Source: CAYTSA01 sp964440345
Lineage (GTDB): Bacteria; Desulfobacterota; Desulfovibrionia; Desulfovibrionales; Desulfovibrionaceae
Assembly (NCBI GenBank): GCA_964440345.1
Contig: CAYTSA010000006.1
Span: 29,971 to 93,970 of the forward strand
Reading direction: 5' to 3'
DNA length: 64,000 nucleotides
Shown: positions 25,704-35,103 of the stretch, piece after piece
Layout: every line of letters begins with the position of its first letter
Numbering within the stretch: position 1 is the stretch's first letter
Program-made: the position numbers and the translations under genes
Notes under the pieces: generated by a model
The model's input: the letters and a program-made list of their open reading frames with translations, nothing else
Database searches by the model: none
Told to the model about the DNA's origin: nothing

Positions 25704-28700
25704 TCACGATTTTGGCCGAAAGACAAGAAACACCGTGTTGGCGTATTCGAAGTTGCCGCCATAGGGTCCTGCGCCGTCAGGAGCAAGGTAATACTCCACC
25801 TTGAACGCCACTTGTAACTGGGCGATAAAATCCTCGCCCGTAGTCAAGTATTTTGTTTCTGTAGCATACAGCGAAGAAAGGTTCGCATCAAAATTTGGCA
25901 CGCCGTGCGCGGTCCCGGTCAAGTCATAGCCTGTGATATGGACCGACGTCGACAGGTAGCTCGGGTCTGTGGGCGAGTAGGCCAGATTGTCAAGAGCATA
26001 CTCTATGTTTACAGACCCGGCTGTAAATGTCGCAGGGTCATACTCACACACAATGGAAGGGAAATAATACCCCGTTTCTTGCACCACAGTGAAGGGGAAC
26101 CCCGCCTCGAACCGGACGGTGAGCGTGCCGGTGATATCAGTCAATGTACCATGGTACACGTCGTATGTGCCTGTATATGCATACCCGGTCACAGCGTAAT
26201 CCACGTTTATCCAACGAAAGTCCACGTATTCCCAGCTGTCTTCTGTATATGGCGATACGTGGCCCATAACGTAGACTCCAAACCTGTTCGGCCCTTCCTC
26301 CAACTCCAGGTCTGCGTCGTACCCGCCGTCTATGTAGTTGCCTTCCGCGTCGAACACATGGATTGCCAGGGTGTCGCCGGCTTCCACGTCGCTTGTAATG
26401 GCCAGTTGTATGTTCTTCTTGTCGCTGGAGTACTCTGTTTCTATAACGTGCTGCCCCACAGAGAGCGTATAGTCGGGGAACAGCGTGTCCCCTGCTGCGC
26501 CGGCCTCGAACTCTCTCCACTCCGCCTCTTGCAGGGACCAGTTGATGTTCGCATCCTTGGCTTCAAAAAGTATGTATGGAAAAGTGAAATTATTACCTCC
26601 CTGCTCCAGCTTGCCGTCATACGGCTGGAAGGTGTTGTCCGCTTTCAAGGTCACGGTCCTGCTCTGGTCGCCTGGCCAGTTTGGGTCAGCCACGTATATC
26701 TGGCGGTTGTAAGTCCTATAGGCGGCCAAGGCGTGGCCGCCGAGATTGGAATACACCCCCAACATCTGGGGCTGGCCGGTGACGTAAATGGCTATGGCTG
26801 TAGAGAGGTAAACATCCTGCCAGGTTTTTGCAACCATATCATAATATGAATTGTAGTGTTCCAAAGAATCAAACTGTACATTATCCTTTTGCGCCTGCGA
26901 GCTCCACCGGTAGCCTTCCGGGTTGTCCTGCCACAGGTTCTCCAGGGTGTCGTAGTTGCCGTACAAGGCGCCCTTGGATGGTTTTTGATTGTAGTAATAG
27001 TACATGGCGGTCATGGTCATGCCGGAACATATGCCCCCGGGCGAGGTGTAAGATCCGCGGTTGCTGAACTCCCAGTCGTCCACGCCGGGCCGAAAGCCAG
27101 AGTCCGCGTCCATGGCCAGCATGGCGTCCTTGTTAAAGGAGCTGATGAGGATGGAGGCCGATTCCCAGGCCCCGGCCCTGGCCGGCGGCGCAGCCGGCGC
27201 CGCACTCCCGAACCTGCGGGCAAACAAGGAGACATGCCCGTCTGCAAAAACCGAGGGTACGCCTGTAAGCTCACCGGTTTCTTCATCCACATAAAAGCCC
27301 ATGGCGTAGTCGCCTTCGTCAATGGAAACAGGAATTTTCAGTTGCAGCAGTTCATTGGCGTAGCCGCTCCCCGCCTTCACGCGTATGAGTCCGGTCACGG
27401 GGGTGACCTTGCTTCCCAACGTATGCCCGCTGATGTCTGCGTAGGTCATGGAGACCGGCGCCGCGCCGTCAAAGGCGCCGGACGGCACGGTCAGTTCCGC
27501 CCCGTCCAGGGCCGTGCCCGTGCCGGAAACAGTCAGGGTCCCGCCGCTGGTGGACACGGTTGTGTCCAGCACCGTTGTTTCCGAGCCCGTGACAACCGGC
27601 CCTGTGGCGCACGTGGTGTCGCCAACAGGCGTATACGCGCCTGCGGCGGTAAAGAGCATTTTGGAGTTGTTCCCGTTGCCGGTGATGGCGATGCCGCTCA
27701 ACTGGCCGGAGGACGACGTTACGGTGATGCGCGTCAGGTCGCCCAGGGCAATGTCCGGAAACCAGCCCTGATAGACATTGCTGATGCGGCTTTTGGCCGG
27801 GATGGTCGCCGTGGCGCAGGCCAGCTTGCCGTTCTGGCCGTAAGCGTTCAGCACCACCTGGACGGAGGAGGAGCCGGAATGCATCACCGCCAGCCCCTTC
27901 CACTCGGTAACAGAAGAAAAGTTGGCAAAGTAAAAAGCCAGGTTGGCGTGTCCGCCAGAGGGCAGCACAAACTGGGCGGCGCCGCCGCCTTCCAGGTTCA
28001 GATACGACACCCGGAACTCCAGGCCGGCCGACGCGTTGGAAATGACGCCGCAGACGCCTTGGCCGCCATCTGTTTTCAGATCAATGTTGGTGTAGTCGTA
28101 AGCTGCGACTGTGTATTGCCTGGCAGAGCCCAACGCATTGCCAGACGCGTCGTACACCGTTAGCAAGAACGACCCGGAGCTTCCGGACACGTTGTCCACT
28201 TCGAGGATGTCCATCCAGTCGCTTTGGTTGCCGGTAATGTGGGGGATGAGCAGCGTCCCCCCCGCAGGGGTGCTTGTGGAAGCCGGGGAGAACAGCATTC
28301 TGGAGCTGCCTTCGTCGCCGGAAATGGAAATGCCCTGCAATGCGCCGCTGGCGGAGACAATCTCCACCCGCTCGATGTCTTCAATGCTGATTTCAGGAAA
28401 CCAGCCCTGGCAGACATTGCTGATGCGCGAGTGTCCAGGCACGGTTACAGCAGCTTCCCCCAGCTTGGCCCCGTTCCCCCAAGCTTTTATGGTCGCAGCT
28501 GTGTCGCTCCCCCCGGCGTTCATGACGGCCAGGCCCTTCCACTCCACTATGTCTGAGGCGTTGGCAAAGTAGAAATTGATCGTGGAGCCAGTGTCCGGGG
28601 TGAGCGTGAACTCGGCCACGCCGCCGCCCTCCTGATTTTCGTAGGAAATACGGAAATTGAGGATGTCGACGCTGGTTTCTACATAGCCGCAGGCTGCGTT

Positions 28701-28967
28701 GGACGCCAGGGACTTCACATTATGGGTTACATATTCGCCGCCGGCGGCGCTGAAGGTGGTTGGTCCGTAGAGGGTATTGCCAGAAGCGTCGTACAGCACG
28801 ATGGAGTACCAGGCGCGCGTGTCGCCCACGTTGTCCACTTCCAGAATGTCCGACCAGTTGTCCTCGCCGCCGGTAATATGCGGCATGAGGTAATTGGCCG
28901 CCAGAGCATACGACGGCAAGCACACTGCCCAGACCATTAGCATGAACGACAGAACGTAGCGATGCAT
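25704..28967 (-). CDS. Large secreted protein with tandem beta domains and a papain/C39-like cysteine-protease domain
   Basis: A Sec signal peptide (MVWAVCLPSYALAAN) precedes two related domains. Each opens with PHITG-x2-x-W-x-DILEVDN (about residues 25-230 and 240-450) and holds N-A-Y/W-G and PGHSRISN/PAKSRISN motifs. A ZU5-like beta domain follows (about 500-590). The next part carries a likely cysteine-protease triad: Cys near 647 (GGICSGMTM), His near 745 (GGHALAAYRTY) and Asp near 761 (YVADPNWPG). The C-terminal 250 residues are beta-rich and unassigned. The start is chosen at ATG with GGGGAGGA upstream; a longer frame to 29144 has no signal. The substrate is unknown. Confidence 0.82.
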   Translation of the reverse strand: MHRYVLSFMLMVWAVCLPSYALAANYLMPHITGGEDNWSDILEVDNVGDTRAWYSIVLYDASGNTLYGPTTFSAAGGEYVTHNVKSLASNAACGYVETSVDILNFRISYENQEGGGVAEFTLTPDTGSTINFYFANASDIVEWKGLAVMNAGGSDTAATIKAWGNGAKLGEAAVTVPGHSRISNVCQGWFPEISIEDIERVEIVSASGALQGISISGDEGSSRMLFSPASTSTPAGGTLLIPHITGNQSDWMDILEVDNVSGSSGSFLLTVYDASGNALGSARQYTVAAYDYTNIDLKTDGGQGVCGVISNASAGLEFRVSYLNLEGGGAAQFVLPSGGHANLAFYFANFSSVTEWKGLAVMHSGSSSVQVVLNAYGQNGKLACATATIPAKSRISNVYQGWFPDIALGDLTRITVTSSSGQLSGIAITGNGNNSKMLFTAAGAYTPVGDTTCATGPVVTGSETTVLDTTVSTSGGTLTVSGTGTALDGAELTVPSGAFDGAAPVSMTYADISGHTLGSKVTPVTGLIRVKAGSGYANELLQLKIPVSIDEGDYAMGFYVDEETGELTGVPSVFADGHVSLFARRFGSAAPAAPPARAGAWESASILISSFNKDAMLAMDADSGFRPGVDDWEFSNRGSYTSPGGICSGMTMTAMYYYYNQKPSKGALYGNYDTLENLWQDNPEGYRWSSQAQKDNVQFDSLEHYNSYYDMVAKTWQDVYLSTAIAIYVTGQPQMLGVYSNLGGHALAAYRTYNRQIYVADPNWPGDQSRTVTLKADNTFQPYDGKLEQGGNNFTFPYILFEAKDANINWSLQEAEWREFEAGAAGDTLFPDYTLSVGQHVIETEYSSDKKNIQLAITSDVEAGDTLAIHVFDAEGNYIDGGYDADLELEEGPNRFGVYVMGHVSPYTEDSWEYVDFRWINVDYAVTGYAYTGTYDVYHGTLTDITGTLTVRFEAGFPFTVVQETGYYFPSIVCEYDPATFTAGSVNIEYALDNLAYSPTDPSYLSTSVHITGYDLTGTAHGVPNFDANLSSLYATETKYLTTGEDFIAQLQVAFKVEYYLAPDGAGPYGGNFEYANTVFLVFRPKS

Positions 28968-29681
28968 AGCTTCCTCCCCTCCCAAGCTGCGCCTGGAAAA
29001 TGTGACGGCAACGCTTTTGCGCGCGGGTATGTTAAAAGAACTGCAGACCGGCCAGACATGCACAATGCTCTTTGCGTCTTTATAATCTTTTAGACATGAT
29101 TCGCAAAAAACATCAACACGCGTATCATCTTGCACTCCTTGCAATAATTATTTTCCCTGCAAACGCGCTCCCTCATCCTCCTGGCATGAAAAAAATTTTC
29201 AGATACGCTGTGTGCAGATTTCATGTAGCGAGAGAAGCAGTTTTTTAGCGCACAGGTGAGCTGCAACCTCTTTATATTGAGAAATTTTTCACGTTATTGT
29301 AAGACCTCGCGATGAAAGCTCAAAACAACGACGGATGCTGCCTTCTGTCCATGCATTCCAGCAGATTGGGTTGACAACGGCGCCAAATCCCTCTAAAAAA
29401 ATATCTCACTGTAGGCTGCGGGCCAGATTCTTTTTTCGATTGTGACGGTCTGAATTTTAGCGTATGCCTGCAAGGGTCTTTAACAGCTTACATATGGTTT
29501 CGCGCCAGCGGCGTAGAAGTATATCGAAGCAAGCACACGCAGCGCAGGTTGCCCGGCGGCAATAGCCCTTTTCTGTCAGGCGTTCTGTGCGGGACGACGT
29601 GTTCAGCGTTTTTGGGCGCTGAAGTACTGAAGTGGAGTTGTAAGGGTCTTCAACAACACAAACCCCTGTGGAGGTAAGGCA
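28968..29681. other. Regulatory region between the secreted protein and the dsr operon
   Basis: About 700 bases without a supported gene. It holds the promoter of the secreted protein (minus strand) and that of dsrAB (plus strand; the best candidate is listed separately). A reading frame on the minus strand covering the right part is only the antisense of dsrA. Confidence 0.6.
29371..29399 (+). promoter_or_regulatory. Candidate sigma-70 promoter of the dsr operon
   Basis: TTGACA (29371-29376) is followed after 17 bases by TAAAAA (29394-29399). It lies about 280 bases before dsrA, which would give a long leader RNA. Confidence 0.5.
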
Positions 29682-30995
29682 ATGGTAAAACATGCAACCC
29701 CCTTGTTGGACCAGCTTGAAAGCGGGCCTTGGCCCAGCTTTGTGTCCGACATCAAACAAGAAGCAGAAGCTCGGGCCAAAAATGAAAAAGGCCTGGACTA
29801 CCAGATCCCGGTGGATTGCCCGAACGATCTGCTCGGAGTGATGGAACTGTCTTACAAAGACAAGGAAACACACTGGAAACACGGCGGCATCGTGGGTGTT
29901 TTCGGCTACGGCGGAGGCGTTATCGGCCGTTACTGCGACCAGCCGGAACAATTCCCCGGTGTTGCGCACTTTCACACTGTGCGCGTGAACCAGCCCTCGG
30001 CCAAATACTACAGCACTGAGTTTCTGAACAGCCTGTGCGACCTGTGGGACCTGCGCGGCTCCGGCCTGACCAACATGCACGGCTCCACCGGCGACATCGT
30101 GTTCTTGGGCACCACCACCCCGCAGCTGGAAGAAATCTTCTACGAGCTGACCCACAACCTGAACACTGACCTGGGCGGTTCCGGCTCCAACCTGCGGACC
30201 CCGGCTGCGTGCCTGGGCGAATCCCGTTGCGAGTACGCTTGCTACGACTCCCAGGACCTGTGCCACACCCTGACCAATGAATACCAGGACGAGCTGCACC
30301 GTCCGGCTTTCCCGTACAAGTTCAAGTTCAAGTTCGACGCCTGCCCCAACGGCTGCGTGGCCGCCATCGCCCGCTCTGACTTCTCCGTGATCGGCACTTG
30401 GCGCGACGACATCAAGATCGACCAGGCCGCTGTGAAAGCTTATGTTGACGGCGAATTCGCTCCCAACGCCGGCGCCCACGCTGGACGCGACTGGGGCAAG
30501 TTCGACATCGAAGCTGAAGTGGTCAGCCGCTGCCCCTCTGAGTGCATCAGCTGGGACGGCTCCACTCTGAAGATCAACACCAAAGAATGTGTGCGTTGCA
30601 TGCACTGCATCAACACCATGCCCCGCGCCCTGAAGATCGGCGACGACCGCGGCGCGTCCATCTGCTGCGGCGCCAAAGCGCCCATCCTGGACGGCGCGCA
30701 AATGGGCTCCCTGCTGGTTCCCTTCATCAAGGTGGAAAATCCTTACGATGAAATCAAAGAAGTCGTGGAAAACATCTGGGACTGGTGGATGGAAGAAGGC
30801 AAAAACCGTGAGCGCCTGGGCGAAACAATGAAACGCCAAGGCTTCCAGAAACTGCTTGAGGTTACCGGCATTGAAGCAATGCCGCAGCACGTTTCCTTCC
30901 CCCGTGAGAACCCCTACATCTTCTTCAAAGAAGAAGAGGTTCCCGGCGGCTGGACTCGCGACGTTAATGAATTCCGTAAACGGCACCTGCGCTAA
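29682..30995 (+). CDS. dsrA: Dissimilatory sulfite reductase alpha subunit
   Basis: The sequence is highly typical of Desulfovibrio DsrA (437 residues). Cluster/siroheme cysteines are visible in CLGESRCEYACYD and CPNGC, and the inserted ferredoxin domain in CPSEC and CVRCMHCIN. With DsrB it forms the alpha2beta2 enzyme that reduces sulfite in the last stage of sulfate respiration, producing DsrC-trisulfide in the cytoplasm. The start ATG has GGAGG 7 bases upstream. dsrB follows after 18 bases, with its own strong ribosome site. Confidence 0.98.
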   Translation: MVKHATPLLDQLESGPWPSFVSDIKQEAEARAKNEKGLDYQIPVDCPNDLLGVMELSYKDKETHWKHGGIVGVFGYGGGVIGRYCDQPEQFPGVAHFHTVRVNQPSAKYYSTEFLNSLCDLWDLRGSGLTNMHGSTGDIVFLGTTTPQLEEIFYELTHNLNTDLGGSGSNLRTPAACLGESRCEYACYDSQDLCHTLTNEYQDELHRPAFPYKFKFKFDACPNGCVAAIARSDFSVIGTWRDDIKIDQAAVKAYVDGEFAPNAGAHAGRDWGKFDIEAEVVSRCPSECISWDGSTLKINTKECVRCMHCINTMPRALKIGDDRGASICCGAKAPILDGAQMGSLLVPFIKVENPYDEIKEVVENIWDWWMEEGKNRERLGETMKRQGFQKLLEVTGIEAMPQHVSFPRENPYIFFKEEEVPGGWTRDVNEFRKRHLR

Positions 30996-31013
30996 GAAGG
31001 GGAGGACACAACA

Positions 31014-32177
31014 ATGGCATTTATTTCCTCTGGATATAATCCTGACAAACCGATGGAGGACCGCATCACCGACATCGGCCCCCAGCACTTTTCAAAGTTC
31101 TACCCGCCTGTCATCAAAAAAAATAAAGGCGCGTGGGACTACCATGAAATCCTTGAACCTGGGGTACTGGTCCACGTTGCCAAAAGCGGCGACAAGTGCT
31201 TCACCGTCCGCGTGGGCACCGCCCGTCTGATGTCTGTCAGCCTTATCCGCGAAGCATGCGAAATCGCCGACAAACACTGCGACGGATTCCTGCGTTTCAC
31301 CACCCGGAACAACATTGAATTCATGGTCGACGACGAATCCAAAGTCGGCCCCCTGAAGGAAGACCTGCTGTCCCGCAAATTTGCCGGCGGCAGTTTCAAG
31401 TTCCCCGTCGGCGGCACCGGCGCCGGCATTACCAACATCGTGCACACCCAGGGCTGGGTCCACTGCCACACCCCGGCCACTGACGCCTCCGGTCCGGTCA
31501 AGGCTGTCATGGACGAAGTGTTCGACTACTTCACCTCCATGAAGCTGCCGGCTCCTGTGCGCATCTCCCTGGCCTGCTGCCTGAACATGTGCGGCGCTGT
31601 TCACTGCTCTGACATCGGCTTGGTGGGCATCCACCGCAAGCCCCCGATGATCGACCACGAAGTCCTTGACAACATCTGCGAAATCCCGCTGGCTGTCTCT
31701 TCCTGCCCCTTGGCCGCCATCAAGCCGACCAAGACCCAGCTGGAAAACGGCAAGGAAGTCAAGACGGTGGCCGTGAACGAAGACCGCTGCATGTACTGCG
31801 GCAACTGCTACACCATGTGCCCCGCTCTGCCCTTGGCCGACGGCGAAGGCGACGGCGTCGTCATCATGGTCGGCGGCAAGATATCCAACCGCATCTCCGA
31901 GCCCAAGTTCTCGAAGGTGGTAGTTGCCTACATTCCCAACGAGCCGCCCCGTTGGCCCACACTGACCAAGACCATCCACAAGATCATTGACGCGTACTCC
32001 GAAGGCGCCCGCAAGTACGAACGCCTCGGCGACTGGGCTGAACGCATCGGCTGGGAAAAGTTCTTTGAAGAGACTGGCCTGGAGTTCTCCCACCACTGCA
32101 TCGACGACTTCCGGGATCCTGCATACTACTCCTGGCGCCAGTCCACGCAGTTCAAGTTCACTGACGCCATCAAATAG
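31014..32177 (+). CDS. dsrB: Dissimilatory sulfite reductase beta subunit
   Basis: The product (387 residues) contains the siroheme-[4Fe-4S] motif CCLNMCGAVHC and a second cysteine pair region (SCPLAAIKP). The ferredoxin-like insertion reads CMYCGNCYTMCPALP. In DsrAB the catalytic siroheme is bound in this subunit. The GGGGAGGA site lies 8 bases before the ATG. Translation coupling with dsrA is likely. A stable hairpin and then dsrD follow. Confidence 0.98.
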   Translation: MAFISSGYNPDKPMEDRITDIGPQHFSKFYPPVIKKNKGAWDYHEILEPGVLVHVAKSGDKCFTVRVGTARLMSVSLIREACEIADKHCDGFLRFTTRNNIEFMVDDESKVGPLKEDLLSRKFAGGSFKFPVGGTGAGITNIVHTQGWVHCHTPATDASGPVKAVMDEVFDYFTSMKLPAPVRISLACCLNMCGAVHCSDIGLVGIHRKPPMIDHEVLDNICEIPLAVSSCPLAAIKPTKTQLENGKEVKTVAVNEDRCMYCGNCYTMCPALPLADGEGDGVVIMVGGKISNRISEPKFSKVVVAYIPNEPPRWPTLTKTIHKIIDAYSEGARKYERLGDWAERIGWEKFFEETGLEFSHHCIDDFRDPAYYSWRQSTQFKFTDAIK

Positions 32178-32196
32178 CATTACTACAGCTTAACCT

Positions 32197-32225
32197 TTCC
32201 GGCGCAGCCATGCGCTGCGCCGGAA
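32197..32225 (+). other. Stable hairpin between dsrB and dsrD
   Basis: A perfect 12-bp stem TTCCGGCGCAGC / GCTGCGCCGGAA closes a 5-base loop. No T-run follows (AATAATTC), so it is more likely an mRNA stability or partial-attenuation element than a full terminator. Confidence 0.8.
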
Positions 32226-32248
32226 TAATTCACGCGAGGGCGAAGAGC

Positions 32249-32482
32249 ATGTCTGACGAGGCAAAACAACAGATTCTTGATTTTCTGGACGGCAAGTCAA
32301 AATCAAAAACTAAATTCTACTTCAACGACTTCACCAAACTGTTTCCGGACATGAAGGCCCGGGAAGTCAAAAAGCTGCTGACCGCCCTGGTGAACGAAGG
32401 CAAGCTTGAGTTCTGGTCCAGCGGCTCCACCACCATGTACGGCTTGACTGGCGTGGGCAAGCAGCACAGCGAAGAAGACTAG
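32249..32482 (+). CDS. dsrD: DsrD, allosteric activator of DsrAB
   Basis: The 77-residue winged-helix protein begins MSDEAKQQILDFLDG and contains FYFNDFTKLFPDMKAREV and GKLEFWSSGSTTMYGL, as in Desulfovibrio DsrD. DsrD has been reported to increase DsrAB turnover and is a marker of reductive-type dsr operons. The start is set at the ATG with GAGGGCGAAGAG upstream; a reading from 32210 would start inside the dsrB-dsrD hairpin. Confidence 0.95.
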   Translation: MSDEAKQQILDFLDGKSKSKTKFYFNDFTKLFPDMKAREVKKLLTALVNEGKLEFWSSGSTTMYGLTGVGKQHSEED

Positions 32483-32489
32483 TTCTTTC

Positions 32490-32520
32490 ACGGTCCCGCC
32501 CTACGGCGGGACCGTTACTT
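32490..32520 (+). terminator. Hairpin after dsrD, possible partial terminator
   Basis: ACGGTCCCGCC (32490-32500) pairs with GGCGGGACCGT (32505-32515), followed by TACTTCC. The weak T-tail may let part of the transcripts read on into the amidase gene. Confidence 0.65.
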
Positions 32521-32525
32521 CCGCC

Positions 32526-33923
32526 GTGAACACGCGCCCCCGCCTCATCGTAGCAGGCCTCAGCGGTGGGGCAGGAAAGACGATCCTCTCCCTGGGGCTC
32601 GCCCGCGCCCTCTCGCGCTCCCGCAGCCAAATCATCCAGACCTTCAAAAAGGGACCCGACTACATTGACGCCGCCTGGCTGGGGCTGGCCGCCCAGGCTG
32701 AAACCTCCAACCTGGACCCCTTTCTTCTGGATAGCGGTACGCTTGCCCAGCTCTTCCTGGATCGCTCCGCACACGCTCATATTTCTATTATCGAAGGCAA
32801 CCGAGGACTCTTCGACGGCAAAGACAGGGATGGCTCCTGCTCCACAGCAGAACTCGCCCGTCAGCTACAGGCTCCCGTGCTCCTGGTCATGGACGCAACC
32901 AAAATGACCCGCACTGCAGCTGCTCTTGTCCATGGCTGCAAGACTTTTGAACCAGACTTGAGACTGGCCGGCGTAATCTGCAACCGCACTGCCGGCGAGC
33001 GCCACCGGGCCATCCTGAAAGAAACCATCGAGCACTACACCTCCGTACCAGTGCTGGGCATGCTGCCCAAGGCGGAGAAGCTTATTCCTGAGCGGCACAT
33101 GGGACTTTTTTCCTATCACGAGCAGGACGAAGGCGGGCCGGACGCTGAAACTGTACTCAACTCCCTGGCAGATATGGTGGAGGAGCACATTGACTTAGAC
33201 GCTGTGCTGGCTGCAGCCAGGACTGCGCCAGCCCTGGAATCGCCAGCCTTGGCGCCTTTATGGCCTGAGCCAGTCCTAACTGAGAATGACGCCCAGCCCC
33301 GCATCGGCTACGTGCATGACGCCGCGCTGTGGTTTTACTACCCGGAAAACCTGGAGGCCCTGCGCCGCGCCGGCGCCGCGCTCGCCCGGGTCAGTGTGCT
33401 GTCCGAAGACCCCTGGCCCGAGCTAGACGGCCTCTACCTAGGCGGCGGCTTCCCGGAAACTCTGGCCGAACCCCTGGCCGCCAACTCAACCGTGCGCCAG
33501 CGTGTTCGCATGATGGCTGAAATGGGCCTGCCCATCTACGCTGAATGCGGCGGCTTCATGTATCTGGGCCGCTCCGTGGTCTGGCAAGGCCAAGAACACC
33601 CCATGGCCGGAGTTTTTCCTGTGCGCACAGAGCTGTGCGCCAAACCCCAGGGCCTGGGCTACGTTACAGCCCAAGCCGTCCGCGATACGCCTTTTTTCCC
33701 CCAGGGCGAGACTCTGCGCGCCCACGAATTCCACTACTCCCGCTGCGTGCCCGCCGACGGCGCTGAGCTTACATTTTCCCTGCGCATGACCCGCGGTGAA
33801 GGCATGTTGGCCGGCTTCGACGGGCTGGTGTACAAGAACACCTTTGCCACGTACGCACACACCCACGCCCTGGGCTTCCCCGGCTGGGCAAAAGCCTTTG
33901 TCACAGCCTGCGCAAAAAAGTAA
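32526..33923 (+). CDS. cbiA: CbiA/CobB cobyrinate a,c-diamide synthase-type amidase (DsrN-like)
   Basis: The N-terminal ATPase domain opens with the P-loop GLSGGAGKTILSLGLA. The C-terminal glutamine amidotransferase domain carries the catalytic cysteine in YAECGGFMYLG (about residue 341) and the histidine in HEFHYSR (about 400). CbiA amidates acetate side chains of cobyrinate. In dsr operons the homologue DsrN is thought to convert siroheme to the siroheme amide of DsrAB. The position directly behind dsrABD supports the latter role, but both are possible. The start is GTG. At 465 residues the length is usual. Confidence 0.92.
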   Translation: MNTRPRLIVAGLSGGAGKTILSLGLARALSRSRSQIIQTFKKGPDYIDAAWLGLAAQAETSNLDPFLLDSGTLAQLFLDRSAHAHISIIEGNRGLFDGKDRDGSCSTAELARQLQAPVLLVMDATKMTRTAAALVHGCKTFEPDLRLAGVICNRTAGERHRAILKETIEHYTSVPVLGMLPKAEKLIPERHMGLFSYHEQDEGGPDAETVLNSLADMVEEHIDLDAVLAAARTAPALESPALAPLWPEPVLTENDAQPRIGYVHDAALWFYYPENLEALRRAGAALARVSVLSEDPWPELDGLYLGGGFPETLAEPLAANSTVRQRVRMMAEMGLPIYAECGGFMYLGRSVVWQGQEHPMAGVFPVRTELCAKPQGLGYVTAQAVRDTPFFPQGETLRAHEFHYSRCVPADGAELTFSLRMTRGEGMLAGFDGLVYKNTFATYAHTHALGFPGWAKAFVTACAKK

Positions 33924-34158
33924 CGCACCGCAGACGAACGGGGGCGCTTTTGCAGACTGGCGCAGACTCACCCATGTTGCAGGCCGAAATTCATGCTCAG
34001 ACATACAGAGAAACATTGCAGCATGTGCTTGTAATTTTTTCCTCTGTCTGCGCTTGTCCTTTCTTTGCATATGTGCGTCTGCAGTTAATTCGCATGCGTT
34101 GTGAAAACCTTTGCTTCAACCGCAGTTCCATGTATTATGGCGGCAAAGGTAGCGCCAT

Positions 34159-35028
34159 ATGCCGCAACTGCGAACGCTAATTATACATCCCTCGTGCGAG
34201 GTCCGTAGCGCCCTGCGCACATGCCTGCAGGAAGCCGGCTTCCTTAGGCTGCTGGGAGAAGCCGTGTCCGCCTTCGAAGCACTGGAAATGCTGGACGCAA
34301 TCAACTATGGCGTTTTTTTTCTGGGGGTGGACTTACCCGACGGAGTGAGCGGTTTCGAGCTGGCCCAGATGCTCTCCGGGCGCAAGAACAAGCCCGCCCT
34401 GGTCTTTCTGGCCGAAGACGAAAGCCAAGCCTTCACCGCCTTCGAGCTGGGCGCCACAGACTATCTGCTCTGGCCGGCTCAGCCGGAGCGCTTGCAGCGA
34501 ACCTTTGAAAGACTCAAACAGTTCAAGGCCCATTTCCGGCTCATCCCCATGCCTCAGAACGAAACACGGCAAACGCTGGGCGAGGACGAAACTGAAGAAA
34601 CAGTGAAACTCCCCCTGGGCGAAGAGGAGCAGGACAAATTCCTCTCCGCGCTGCAACAAGCCTGGGACCACACCCGGCGCACCGGCTCTCTGGAGCTGGA
34701 GAAGCTGGCGGTCACCCAGGAAGGCAAAACTGTACTCATCCCTTACGCCAGCATCATTTTTGTAGAGGCATACGAAGATTACAGCTACGTGCACACTGCC
34801 AACCAAAAGTACCTTACTTCGTACCGCCTTAAGACCCTGGAGGACCGCATGCGGCCGCACAAGTTTTTCCGTGTCCATCGCAAGTATCTGGTAAATCTAG
34901 ATATGGTAAACGAAATTGCGTCATTGCCGGGCTCGAACTTCATGCTGCGCACGGCCGGCAAGACGCGCATAGAGCTGCCCATCAGCCGCCGCCGCATAAC
35001 CGAGCTGAAAGACGTACTTGGCCTGTAA
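34159..35028 (+). CDS. LytTR-family transcription regulator with a degenerate receiver domain
   Basis: The C-terminal LytTR domain (about residues 190-285) has the family's FFRVHRKYLVNLDMVNEI and IELPISRRR and should bind DNA. The N-terminal receiver-like domain lacks phosphorylation residues. The acidic pair after the first strand is replaced (LIIHPSCEV), and the acceptor position reads FLGVDLPDG, with glycine for aspartate. An acidic linker of about 65 residues joins the two. Activity is therefore probably set by something other than phosphorylation. It lies 75 bases before acs in the same direction and could control it; no sensor kinase is adjacent. Confidence 0.85.
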   Translation: MPQLRTLIIHPSCEVRSALRTCLQEAGFLRLLGEAVSAFEALEMLDAINYGVFFLGVDLPDGVSGFELAQMLSGRKNKPALVFLAEDESQAFTAFELGATDYLLWPAQPERLQRTFERLKQFKAHFRLIPMPQNETRQTLGEDETEETVKLPLGEEEQDKFLSALQQAWDHTRRTGSLELEKLAVTQEGKTVLIPYASIIFVEAYEDYSYVHTANQKYLTSYRLKTLEDRMRPHKFFRVHRKYLVNLDMVNEIASLPGSNFMLRTAGKTRIELPISRRRITELKDVLGL

Positions 35029-35103
35029 CAACGCTTACGTAAACAGCCGCCAAGCGGCTGCTTCCCGCCACAGCCGTTGGGCGGCGTACAAGGAGAGGCG
35101 ATA

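Noticed and set aside
29457..31088. Long open frame opposite dsrA (543 codons)
   Set aside because: It is the antisense of dsrA and its upstream region, rich in valine, histidine and alanine as expected for antisense of GC-rich genes, with no ribosome site.
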